A stretch of DNA of 49,830 nucleotides from Candidatus Ornithospirochaeta stercoripullorum (lineage in GTDB: Bacteria > Spirochaetota > Spirochaetia > Sphaerochaetales > Sphaerochaetaceae), in the NCBI GenBank assembly GCA_017694595.1, contig JADIMT010000067.1:1-49830 (forward strand), read 5' to 3'. Shown piece by piece: positions 44,614 through 49,830 of this stretch (position 1 is the stretch's first letter; each line of letters opens with the position of its first letter). The translations under genes were made by a program, and so were the position numbers. The notes below the pieces were generated by a model. It worked only from the letters and a program-made list of their open reading frames with translations, ran no database searches and was not told where the DNA came from.

Positions 44614-44633
44614 AAAAGCTCCCTTTCGGGAGC
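44614..44633 (-). terminator. terminator of rpmB (bidirectional-looking)
   Basis: GCTCCC (44618-44623) pairs with GGGAGC (44628-44633) around TTTC, with AAAA before and TTTTT after on the plus strand. Read leftward it ends rpmB with a TTTT tail. Confidence 0.75.
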
Positions 44634-44657
44634 CTTTTTCCGGATGCTGCAGCGGTG

Positions 44658-44888
44658 TTATACCACTTTCTCGATCTTGCCGCTTCTGAGGCAGCGTGTG
44701 CATACCTTGATAGTTCTCGGTGTGCCATTGATGAGTGCCTTTACGGAAACAAGATTAGGCTTGAAAGTACGCTTTTTGGTCACGCCGATATGCTGACCGA
44801 CACCACCCTTCTTCTTAGCCTGTCCCTTGCGGGGTACGATGCATCCCGAGATAGTTCCCTTGCCGCAGATATCACATCTTCTTGCCAT
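44658..44888 (-). CDS. rpmB: 50S ribosomal protein L28
   Basis: This 76-residue protein starts MARRCDICGKG and shows the L28 body HIGVTKKRTFKPNLVSV and TIKVCTRCLRSGKI. Two CxxC pairs (CDIC, CTRC) mark the zinc-binding form of L28. It is a component of the large ribosomal subunit. The ATG at 44888 is chosen from family N-termini; an in-frame ATG four codons upstream lacks a better site. A terminator separates it from thrA. Confidence 0.95.
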   Translation of the reverse strand: MARRCDICGKGTISGCIVPRKGQAKKKGGVGQHIGVTKKRTFKPNLVSVKALINGTPRTIKVCTRCLRSGKIEKVV

Positions 44889-45017
44889 GTTATCATCCAC
44901 CTTATACTGTTGTCTGAAAGAGAGGCTTCCTCAGCGGAATGCCAGTCACAGCTAAGAGACTATACCCGAAGAGAAAACCTTTGTAAATAGCCCCACGATT
45001 GCTTATATTATTTCCCG

Positions 45018-45443
45018 ATGAAGATTACAGTGCTCACGCTTGACGAAAAGCCAAGGCTCGAATGGAGAAAAGCCTTGACAGAATATTACAGAAAGACTGG
45101 AGACTGGACCGTCTATCGTCTTTTCCCATGCATTATTATTGCGTATGAAGATATCTTCGACAGCCATATCGCCATCGGAGATGGAAAACTCGAGCTCTCC
45201 AGGATATCAATCAACGATGGACACTACTCCGTTCTGCCTGTGTCCAATGGAATAGGAGGTCTGTTCGTCTCTTCCCAAGATACAAAAGGCTATCGTTTCC
45301 CCTCTATCGCGACTTCAATATGCGGCGCCGCGCTCATTGAGGCAACTGAAAATGGCTTTAAAGTGCTTCGTTTCAGACGTTTGCAGAAGGACAAAGCGAT
45401 GAAAGCTGGCACTGGGAACAAAGTGGACGTGGGCGGCAGATGA
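45018..45443 (+). CDS. hypothetical protein
   Basis: This 141-residue protein is not recognised. It is soluble with mixed alpha/beta character (MKITVLTLDEKPRLEWRKAL; GLFVSSQDTKGYRFPSIATS) and a basic tail. The ATG at 45018 lies six to eight bases after a TATATTAT stretch with no ribosome-binding site, so transcription and translation may start together. Its 3' end overlaps the convergent endonuclease III gene by 71 bp, an unusually long overlap. That could mean the true stop or the identity of the last 20 residues deserves a check. Confidence 0.6.
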   Translation: MKITVLTLDEKPRLEWRKALTEYYRKTGDWTVYRLFPCIIIAYEDIFDSHIAIGDGKLELSRISINDGHYSVLPVSNGIGGLFVSSQDTKGYRFPSIATSICGAALIEATENGFKVLRFRRLQKDKAMKAGTGNKVDVGGR

Positions 45444-45984
45444 CTCTGCCATGCAGGTTCACGACCATCGACATTCGGCTCCACACATCTTCCGGGAATC
45501 TTTCTCTTATCTCCGCGGCAGCTTTGCTTCTATCGTCTGTATCTGTAAATCCTAGACGTTTTGCGACGCGCACAAAATGTGTATCACAGATGACTGATGG
45601 AAGATGCAGCACGTGCTCTTTGTAACATTCAGCTGTCTTCTCACCTATTCCAGGCAACGCGATAAGCTCTTCAGCATCCGATGGCAATCCTTTCTCTGCA
45701 ATATACCGGGAAACCGCGATAATCCTTGGAGCTTTTGTCTTTGAAAGCCCTGCTGATTTTATCAAAGCTTCTACATCCGCTACCGAGGCGCAAGCCACAC
45801 TAGCAGGATCCGGATAGCGCGAGAACAAAGCCGAAGCAGCTTTCACAGCTTGTTTGTCAGTCGTAGAAGCACTCAGCATGACTGTGATCAAGAAACGCCA
45901 GGGATCCTTTTCGTCGATGAAGGAAATCCGCTCAGGATAAATTTTTTCAAGATAATTCCAAATAGTGTTGACCGTCTTATCCAT
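45373..45984 (-). CDS. nth: endonuclease III (DNA glycosylase/AP lyase)
   Basis: This 203-residue HhH-GPD protein has the hairpin LPGIGEKTAECY with the catalytic Lys in EKTA, and the Asp in VICDTHFVRVAKRLGF. A C-terminal iron-sulfur cysteine set CRPRPLCSQC then QLSSLC follows. It removes oxidised pyrimidines from DNA. The spacing is C-x5-C-x2-C-x5-C, one residue shorter in the first gap than the usual x6. ATG 45984 is chosen by family length (about 210). Upstream in-frame ATGs would run antisense through the tRNA gene. The start overlaps the tRNA-Pro promoter on the other strand. Confidence 0.9.
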   Translation of the reverse strand: MDKTVNTIWNYLEKIYPERISFIDEKDPWRFLITVMLSASTTDKQAVKAASALFSRYPDPASVACASVADVEALIKSAGLSKTKAPRIIAVSRYIAEKGLPSDAEELIALPGIGEKTAECYKEHVLHLPSVICDTHFVRVAKRLGFTDTDDRSKAAAEIRERFPEDVWSRMSMVVNLHGRVICRPRPLCSQCQLSSLCPSANV

Positions 45985-45996
45985 TTTGCTTACAAT
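45968..45996 (+). promoter_or_regulatory. promoter of tRNA-Pro
   Basis: TTGACC (45968-45973) and TACAAT (45991-45996) are exactly 17 bp apart, placing the start near 46003, five bases before the mature tRNA. Confidence 0.8.
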
Positions 45997-46007
45997 ACTC
46001 GACCGTA

Positions 46008-46080
46008 CGGGATGTCGCCTAGCGGCTATGGCGCCTGCTTTGGGAGCAGGATATCGATGGTTCGAGTCCATTCATCCCGA
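46008..46080 (+). tRNA. tRNA-Pro (anticodon TGG)
   Basis: The acceptor arms CGGGATG (46008-46014) and CATCCCG (46073-46079) pair fully, followed by discriminator A. The anticodon stem CCTGC/GCAGG (46034-46038, 46046-46050) holds the loop TTTGGGA with anticodon TGG at 46041-46043. The T arm has GTTCGAGTC. CCA is not encoded. The gene is 73 bases, with its own promoter and terminator. Confidence 0.97.
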
Positions 46081-46083
46081 TAG

Positions 46084-46110
46084 CCCTCATCGCTGATGAG
46101 GGTTTTTTTT
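46084..46110 (+). terminator. terminator of tRNA-Pro
   Basis: CCCTCATC (46084-46091) pairs with GATGAGGG (46095-46102) around GCT, followed by eight T (46103-46110). The T run ends at the stop codon of the convergent coiled-coil gene. Confidence 0.95.
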
Positions 46111-46574
46111 CAGTTGCCCTCATCTACATCAATCACTTCAGCATCAGTTGGCTTCGCGATATGGCGCTTGATGAATGGAAGAAAACCAGAATAGACTTTC
46201 TTGAACTCTTCCTCACTTTCTCTCATTGCAGCTTGCCAAGCAGGCGCGAATCCAGGACTGTTGAGGCTCAGACGCTCTACAGCCTTTTGCATAATCTGCA
46301 GCATCTCCATCTCCTTCCTGCCTGGTTTATCGCGGAAAGCGAGAAGAGAGACGCGGAGATTCTCATTGGCTTTCTTCAGCTCTTCATTCTCGCTTCGGAT
46401 CTTCGCGATACCATCCGTCTCAAGCTCCATACGTTCAGCAAGCATGTTCTTATACTTCTGAATTTCTTTATCTTTCTTCTTCAATGATGCCTTAGAGGCA
46501 AGCCAAAGCCCCAGAAGAAGCAACACGACAGCAATAACCAAACCTGAAACAAGCCCTGTGACTACATTATTCAT
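46110..46574 (-). CDS. membrane-anchored coiled-coil protein
   Basis: This 154-residue protein starts at ATG 46574 directly before a single membrane segment (about residues 6-30, VSGLVIAVVLLLLGLWLASK). A long charged coiled coil follows (KKKDKEIQKYKNMLAERMEL... NEELKKANENLRV, about 35-80). The C-terminal third is helical and basic. No family is recognised. The layout recalls small cytoplasm-facing membrane tethers. An upstream in-frame ATG 34 codons earlier would put a polar stretch before the membrane helix and has no ribosome-binding site, so it is rejected. Confidence 0.65.
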   Translation of the reverse strand: MNNVVTGLVSGLVIAVVLLLLGLWLASKASLKKKDKEIQKYKNMLAERMELETDGIAKIRSENEELKKANENLRVSLLAFRDKPGRKEMEMLQIMQKAVERLSLNSPGFAPAWQAAMRESEEEFKKVYSGFLPFIKRHIAKPTDAEVIDVDEGN

Positions 46575-46657
46575 ACCTGAAAGATAACCAATATTTCCGG
46601 CCTCTTCCACCCTTGTGAAAACTATGTTAGAATCAGTGTACCTATAGAACGGCTCAT

Positions 46658-46686
46658 CTGAAGCCTCTTGGAGCAAACCATATAAT
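46658..46686 (+). promoter_or_regulatory. promoter of the structured RNA
   Basis: A perfect TATAAT (46681-46686) follows CTGAAG (46658-46663, three of six matches to TTGACA) at 17 bp. The start would fall at about 46691-46693, right where the closing stem of the RNA begins. Confidence 0.65.
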
Positions 46687-46690
46687 CGGG

Positions 46691-46812
46691 GTCCGGTATA
46701 GCTTTAGCGGCATTGCTCCCCTTCGTGGGGAACAGAAAGCGGGCAACAAAGATCCCTCCCTTGAACAATAGTTCAAGAGCAACCAGCTGCCGTATCTATA
46801 GGACTTTTCTTT
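46691..46812 (+). ncRNA. ssrS: structured small RNA resembling 6S RNA
   Basis: Closing stem: GTCC (46691-46694) and TATAG (46697-46701) pair with GGAC (46801-46804) and CTATA (46796-46800). Above it GCGGCA (46707-46712) pairs with TGCCGT (46788-46793), and TTGCTC (46713-46718) with GAGCAA (46777-46782). Two inner hairpins follow: CCCC/GGGG (46718-46730) and CTTGAAC/GTTCAAG (46760-46777). The sequence ends in a T-rich TTTTCTTT. The 3' half (CCTTGAAC, GTTCAAG, CAGCTGCCG) resembles the 3' strand of enterobacterial 6S RNA (CCTTGAAC, GTTCAAG, CAGCCTGCGGCGGC). 6S RNA binds the housekeeping RNA polymerase. At about 120 bases it is short for the family (about 180), so another RNA class is possible. 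Confidence 0.5.
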
Positions 46813-46823
46813 GCAGAGGACAT

Positions 46824-48107
46824 ATGGACAAGCAAGAGAGCCTCAGACAAATACGATACATCAAAGTACCTGACGGAATGAGAATAGAGAGCGATACGTT
46901 CCGCCTCGATTCCAACGTAATGCTTCCCGTGCTGCTGCAGCCGGGACAGAACAAGCTGACAGCTGACTCAGTTTCACTAGAGTCTATCGTCTCTGGAATG
47001 CTCACCTTGATAGCTTATGATGAGAAACACAGAGATTGCTCGTACTACAAGGATTTCGTGCTCACTGTAGACCCCATGCTCCCAGACAAGCTCACAAAAG
47101 CAGCAATTGCAAAAGAGGAGCAGAAAGATTACGACTTCTCTGAAGAGCTTTTCCTGGCAGCGTACCATCTGATGCCGGAATCGGCCAGCTGCATAAACCT
47201 CGCGACGCTCTACTCATATAGAGCTGTATATGAACGCGACAATGGGGATGAAGAGAAGGAAGATGAGTATCTTATCAGAGCAAAGCAGACACTGAAAGAT
47301 GGTCTTTCACGCTTTGGAGAGGATGCTGATGTGCTTTCGGAGATTGCTTCATTCGAGGCATTCACTGGCAATCTCGAGGAAGCTAAGGACTACCTTGACA
47401 GGTATATGAGCATCGCGGGAGAGGGAGAAAAGAAGCAAGAGATGAAGAAGCTTCTTGCACGCATCGACCTGCAGCTTGAGAATGATGAAGAAATCAAAGA
47501 AGCTTATGACTTCATCATGCTGAACGAGAATGACAAAGCGATTGCAGCTGCTACAAGCTTCATCTCAAAGAACCCTGAAGTCTGGAATGGATACTTCCTC
47601 CGCGGCTGGGCATTGAGGAAAGCTCAGAGATACGAGGAAGCGAAAGATGATCTGCTCAAGTGCCTGAAGCTCGGTGAGCGCTCTGCTGATATCTATAATG
47701 AGCTTTCCCTGGCTGAACTGGAGACAGGAGACAGAGAGCTTGCAAAGACTTATCTAGAGACAGCGGCAGATCTGGATCCAGATAATCTAACAGTCACATC
47801 CAACCTTGCCTATCTTTATCTGAGAGACTCACAGTTCGATGAAGCCAGAGAGTATCTGGAAAAATCACGATATCTTTCCGGAGATGACAGCATAGTCAAG
47901 AATCTCATCGAAGAGTATGAGAAGATGACTGGTGAGAAGATCGGAACGCTGATCCATGAAGAAATCGTACACAATGACACAGAGAAAGAAGATGACGATG
48001 ATGATGCTTATGCCGCTGAGATTGCTGAGATAGAGAAAGACAGAATTCCTGAAGAGCATGAGTGCCACTGTGGACACCACCACCATCATCACGAGGAGGA
48101 GCTATGA
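46824..48107 (+). CDS. TPR protein with natural histidine-rich C-terminus
   Basis: This 427-residue cytoplasmic protein starts at ATG 46824 (GAGG upstream). An earlier in-frame ATG runs through the structured RNA and is rejected. After an unassigned N-terminal domain (about 1-80), at least six TPR-like helix pairs are visible, e.g. AEETG-type ELETGDRELAKTYLETAADLD and NLAYLYLRDSQFDEAREYLEK. The C-terminus is very acidic (a run of Asp/Glu) and ends CHCGHHHHHHEEEL, a likely metal-binding tail. Function is unknown. It overlaps tsaE by four bases (ATGA) and may be co-transcribed with the tRNA t6A genes. Confidence 0.75.
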   Translation: MDKQESLRQIRYIKVPDGMRIESDTFRLDSNVMLPVLLQPGQNKLTADSVSLESIVSGMLTLIAYDEKHRDCSYYKDFVLTVDPMLPDKLTKAAIAKEEQKDYDFSEELFLAAYHLMPESASCINLATLYSYRAVYERDNGDEEKEDEYLIRAKQTLKDGLSRFGEDADVLSEIASFEAFTGNLEEAKDYLDRYMSIAGEGEKKQEMKKLLARIDLQLENDEEIKEAYDFIMLNENDKAIAAATSFISKNPEVWNGYFLRGWALRKAQRYEEAKDDLLKCLKLGERSADIYNELSLAELETGDRELAKTYLETAADLDPDNLTVTSNLAYLYLRDSQFDEAREYLEKSRYLSGDDSIVKNLIEEYEKMTGEKIGTLIHEEIVHNDTEKEDDDDDAYAAEIAEIEKDRIPEEHECHCGHHHHHHEEEL

Positions 48108-48532
48108 TTTCTTGCAGCGAGAAAGAGACAGAGGAAGCTGGCTTCAAGCTAGGTTCTACACTCAGACGGGGCGATGTCATCACTCTCACAGGCTCGCTGG
48201 GGGCTGGAAAGACAGTGCTAGCCAAAGGCATTGCCAGAGCGCTTGGCATCAAAGAAGCAATAGTCTCCCCTACCTTCACGCTTGTGCAGGAATATGAAGG
48301 ACGGGAGAAGCTATATCATCTCGACCTCTACAGGCTCTCTGGAGAAGATGAGTTTGAATCGATGGGAGGAGAAGAGTTTCTCTATCCGGACGGGATAACA
48401 CTCATCGAATGGGCAGAGAAAATCGGCTCGATGCTTCCTGATGACGCGTTCCATGTCGATATTGAAATCATGAATGACGGAAAAAGGGAGATATCCATAA
48501 CAGGAGGTTGCCATGAATGTTCTCTTAGCTGA
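48104..48532 (+). CDS. tsaE: tRNA t6A biosynthesis ATPase TsaE
   Basis: This 142-residue protein has Walker A GSLGAGKTVLAKGIA, SPTFTLVQEYEG, LYHLDLYRL and the acidic ITLIEWAEKIG motif, all standard for TsaE. It is the ATPase that drives the TsaB-TsaD complex making threonylcarbamoyl-adenosine at position 37 of ANN-reading tRNAs. ATG 48104 has GAGGAGG five bases upstream and overlaps the previous stop. It overlaps tsaB by 20 bp. Confidence 0.95.
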   Translation: MISCSEKETEEAGFKLGSTLRRGDVITLTGSLGAGKTVLAKGIARALGIKEAIVSPTFTLVQEYEGREKLYHLDLYRLSGEDEFESMGGEEFLYPDGITLIEWAEKIGSMLPDDAFHVDIEIMNDGKREISITGGCHECSLS

Positions 48533-49235
48533 CACTTCAACGCAGATTCTCTCCATCGCTCTCCTGACGGAAAACACATATGAGGAACGCCTTATTGATG
48601 GTAATTTCTCGCACTCTGAGGATCTCCTGCCTGAGATTGAAGCTCTGATAAAAAGAAGCTGTATAAAACTGCAGGACCTGGAGCTTCTGATTGTGGCGAA
48701 GGGGCCTGGTTCCTTTACAGGCCTGAGAATTGGCATGGCATCCATGAAAGGACTTGCTTCCGCCCTCGCGATTCCTCTTGTATCAGTACCGACTCTAGAT
48801 GCCATCTCAGAAGTTGTAGGAATATATCCGGGAGCTATTCTCTCTGTCATCGATGCAAAGAAGAAACGATTCTATCTATCGATGAAGAAGAACGGCGAAA
48901 CGATAATCCCAGACAGGGATGGAAACGCAGAGGATGTCATTCCTTATCTGAAAAAAGAGGAGATGCCTGTCTTGGTAACAGGTCCTGATGCACTGCTTTT
49001 CTGTGAGAATATAGCCAAAATCGATGAGGCAATAGCGCTGCGTCCAGATCCAGAAGCTCCTAGAAATATCGCGAAAGCTCTTTTGGCGCTTGGCCTGGAG
49101 AAATACAGGACAAAAGGCCCTGATGATATCGGGGAAGGACCTGTTTACATCAGACGTTCAGATGCAGAAGAAGCTCTGGAGAAAAGAATGATGGAAAGAA
49201 AAGAAAACGAAAAGGAGAAGCACAGTGAAGTGTGA
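48513..49235 (+). CDS. tsaB: tRNA t6A biosynthesis protein TsaB
   Basis: This 240-residue ASKHA-fold protein shows LLADTSTQILSIALL, HSEDLLPEIEALI, and the hallmark VAKGPGSFTGLRIGM, which is diagnostic for TsaB. It pairs with TsaD, whose gene is not in the window, and TsaE to form t6A. AGGAGG stands six bases before the ATG, inside the end of tsaE. The C-terminus is a lysine- and glutamate-rich tail. The last bases overlap the start of the thioredoxin reductase gene. Confidence 0.95.
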   Translation: MNVLLADTSTQILSIALLTENTYEERLIDGNFSHSEDLLPEIEALIKRSCIKLQDLELLIVAKGPGSFTGLRIGMASMKGLASALAIPLVSVPTLDAISEVVGIYPGAILSVIDAKKKRFYLSMKKNGETIIPDRDGNAEDVIPYLKKEEMPVLVTGPDALLFCENIAKIDEAIALRPDPEAPRNIAKALLALGLEKYRTKGPDDIGEGPVYIRRSDAEEALEKRMMERKENEKEKHSEV

Positions 49236-49830
49236 CATACTAGTAATAGGCTGTGGTCCTGCAGGCCTTTCAGCTGCCGCATATGGAGCAAGAGCAGGCT
49301 ACAATGTAGTAGCAATCGATGGCCTCGCACCCGGTGGACAGCTGCTGTATATAGATGAGATAGAAAACTACCCTGGCATGGAGAGCACATCTGGCTATGC
49401 ACTTGCTGAAAGCTTCGAAAAGCAAGCGACGCAGTTCGGAGCCAGGATCGAATTCTGGGAAGCAAAATCAATAACGAAGAAAGATGGCATTTTTATCGTT
49501 GAAACAAACAACGAAAGCATCGAAGCAAAAGCTGTCATTCTCGCTTCTGGCGCCAGACATAGGCATCTCGGCGTTCCCGGAGAAGAGGAATACCAAGGCA
49601 AAGGCGTCAGCTATTGTGCAACTTGCGATGGTCCATTCTTCAAAGGAAAGACTATTGCAGTAGTCGGAGGAGGAGACACAGCACTGACAGATGCGCTTTA
49701 TCTCTCAAAGCTCGGAAAGGAAGTACATCTCATCCATCGCCGTGACCAGTTCAGAGGACAGAAAGCACTTGAAGACAGAGTCAGAGCAAAAGAGAACATC
49801 GTCCTTCACCTGAGCATGAATGTGAAAAGC
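49225..49830 (+). CDS. trxB: thioredoxin reductase (N-terminal part, runs off the window)
   Basis: The visible 202 residues start with the FAD-binding LVIGCGPAGLSAAAYGARAGY. GGQLLYIDEIENYPG, ASGARHRHLGVPGE, the redox-active CATC in VSYCATCDGPFFKG, the NADPH-binding VVGGGDTALTDALYLS and HRRDQFRGQK follow. TrxB reduces thioredoxin with NADPH. The start is GTG 49225 with AAGGAG eight bases upstream. It overlaps the tsaB stop by 11 bp. The dinucleotide motif reads GCGPAG where GGGPAG or GAGPAG is usual. The remaining third lies beyond the right edge. Confidence 0.95.
   Translation, partial: MKCDILVIGCGPAGLSAAAYGARAGYNVVAIDGLAPGGQLLYIDEIENYPGMESTSGYALAESFEKQATQFGARIEFWEAKSITKKDGIFIVETNNESIEAKAVILASGARHRHLGVPGEEEYQGKGVSYCATCDGPFFKGKTIAVVGGGDTALTDALYLSKLGKEVHLIHRRDQFRGQKALEDRVRAKENIVLHLSMNVKS

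Noticed and set aside
45985-46071. Upstream extension of endonuclease III by 29 codons
   Set aside because: It would be antisense to most of the tRNA-Pro gene and matches no Nth N-terminus.
46713-46823. N-terminal extension of the TPR protein
   Set aside because: It would translate the structured RNA, has no ribosome-binding site, and a good start with GAGG exists at 46824.
48062-48103. Earlier start of tsaE
   Set aside because: The extra 14 residues come from the histidine tail region of the previous gene in another frame; ATG 48104 has a strong ribosome-binding site.
48061-48103. Hexahistidine codons as cloning-vector contamination
   Set aside because: The run is continuous with a native acidic tail and overlaps tsaE signals in a normal operon arrangement.
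1-49830. CRISPR arrays, prophage genes, toxin-antitoxin pairs, defence islands
   Set aside because: No regularly spaced repeats, phage structural genes, integrases or recognised defence proteins were seen in either strand.

Overview
The window reads as a compact bacterial chromosome segment of mid-range GC (mid-40s percent by eye). Genes are tightly packed, with many 4-17 bp overlaps, and the products are mostly household enzymes. Signal peptides, a lipobox lipoprotein and two barrel-like proteins point to a diderm cell. Peptidoglycan (murB homologue), a three-piece archaeal-type glutamate synthase, acetate kinase, glycogen synthase, beta-glucuronidase and galactokinase suggest a fermentative, gut-type anaerobe. 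A spirochaete (Sphaerochaeta/Treponema-like) is my best guess, but that is inference from gene style and not proven by any marker here.

Layout. 1-1005: the end of a membrane protein and a secreted fibronectin-III-like protein. 1016-1437: a 422-bp non-autonomous transposable element with 18-bp inverted ends and a 5-bp target duplication. 1444-10502: a nitrogen-assimilation locus of two divergent operons. Leftward are glnA (type I glutamine synthetase), an ANTAR RNA-binding regulator and glnN (type III glutamine synthetase). Rightward are the three separate parts of glutamate synthase followed by an asparagine synthetase. Each leader carries an intrinsic terminator whose 5' arm is overlapped by a hexaloop hairpin of the kind ANTAR proteins bind, so the encoded regulator plausibly antiterminates both operons. 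10504-14093: beta-glucuronidase and acyl-CoA synthetase. 14208-21529: lon, a U32 peptidase-family gene, then an envelope set (secreted helical-repeat protein, GT2 glycosyltransferase, barrel-like protein). 21617-24734: a 59-residue histone-H1-like protein and a dat-ddc pair for 1,3-diaminopropane.

24775-33355: valS and glgA divergent, a lipoprotein, an ECF sigma/anti-sigma pair and cysS. 33428-42161: a MurB homologue whose three catalytic residues all look replaced, an envelope protein, ackA, a RecQ-like helicase, galactokinase, a MATE transporter and threonine synthase. 42174-44888: a ThrA whose aspartokinase half has lost its active-site motifs while the homoserine dehydrogenase half is intact, then rpmB. 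45018-49830: a hypothetical gene, nth, tRNA-Pro(UGG), a membrane-anchored coiled-coil protein, a structured RNA resembling 6S RNA, a TPR protein with a natural hexahistidine tail, tsaE, tsaB and the start of trxB.

The most interesting items are the paired ANTAR/attenuator architecture of the nitrogen locus, the degenerate active sites of MurB and ThrA, the 6S-like RNA, and a group of genes whose -10 box sits so close to the start codon that their mRNAs should be leaderless. No CRISPR array, rRNA operon, prophage or complete insertion sequence was seen.
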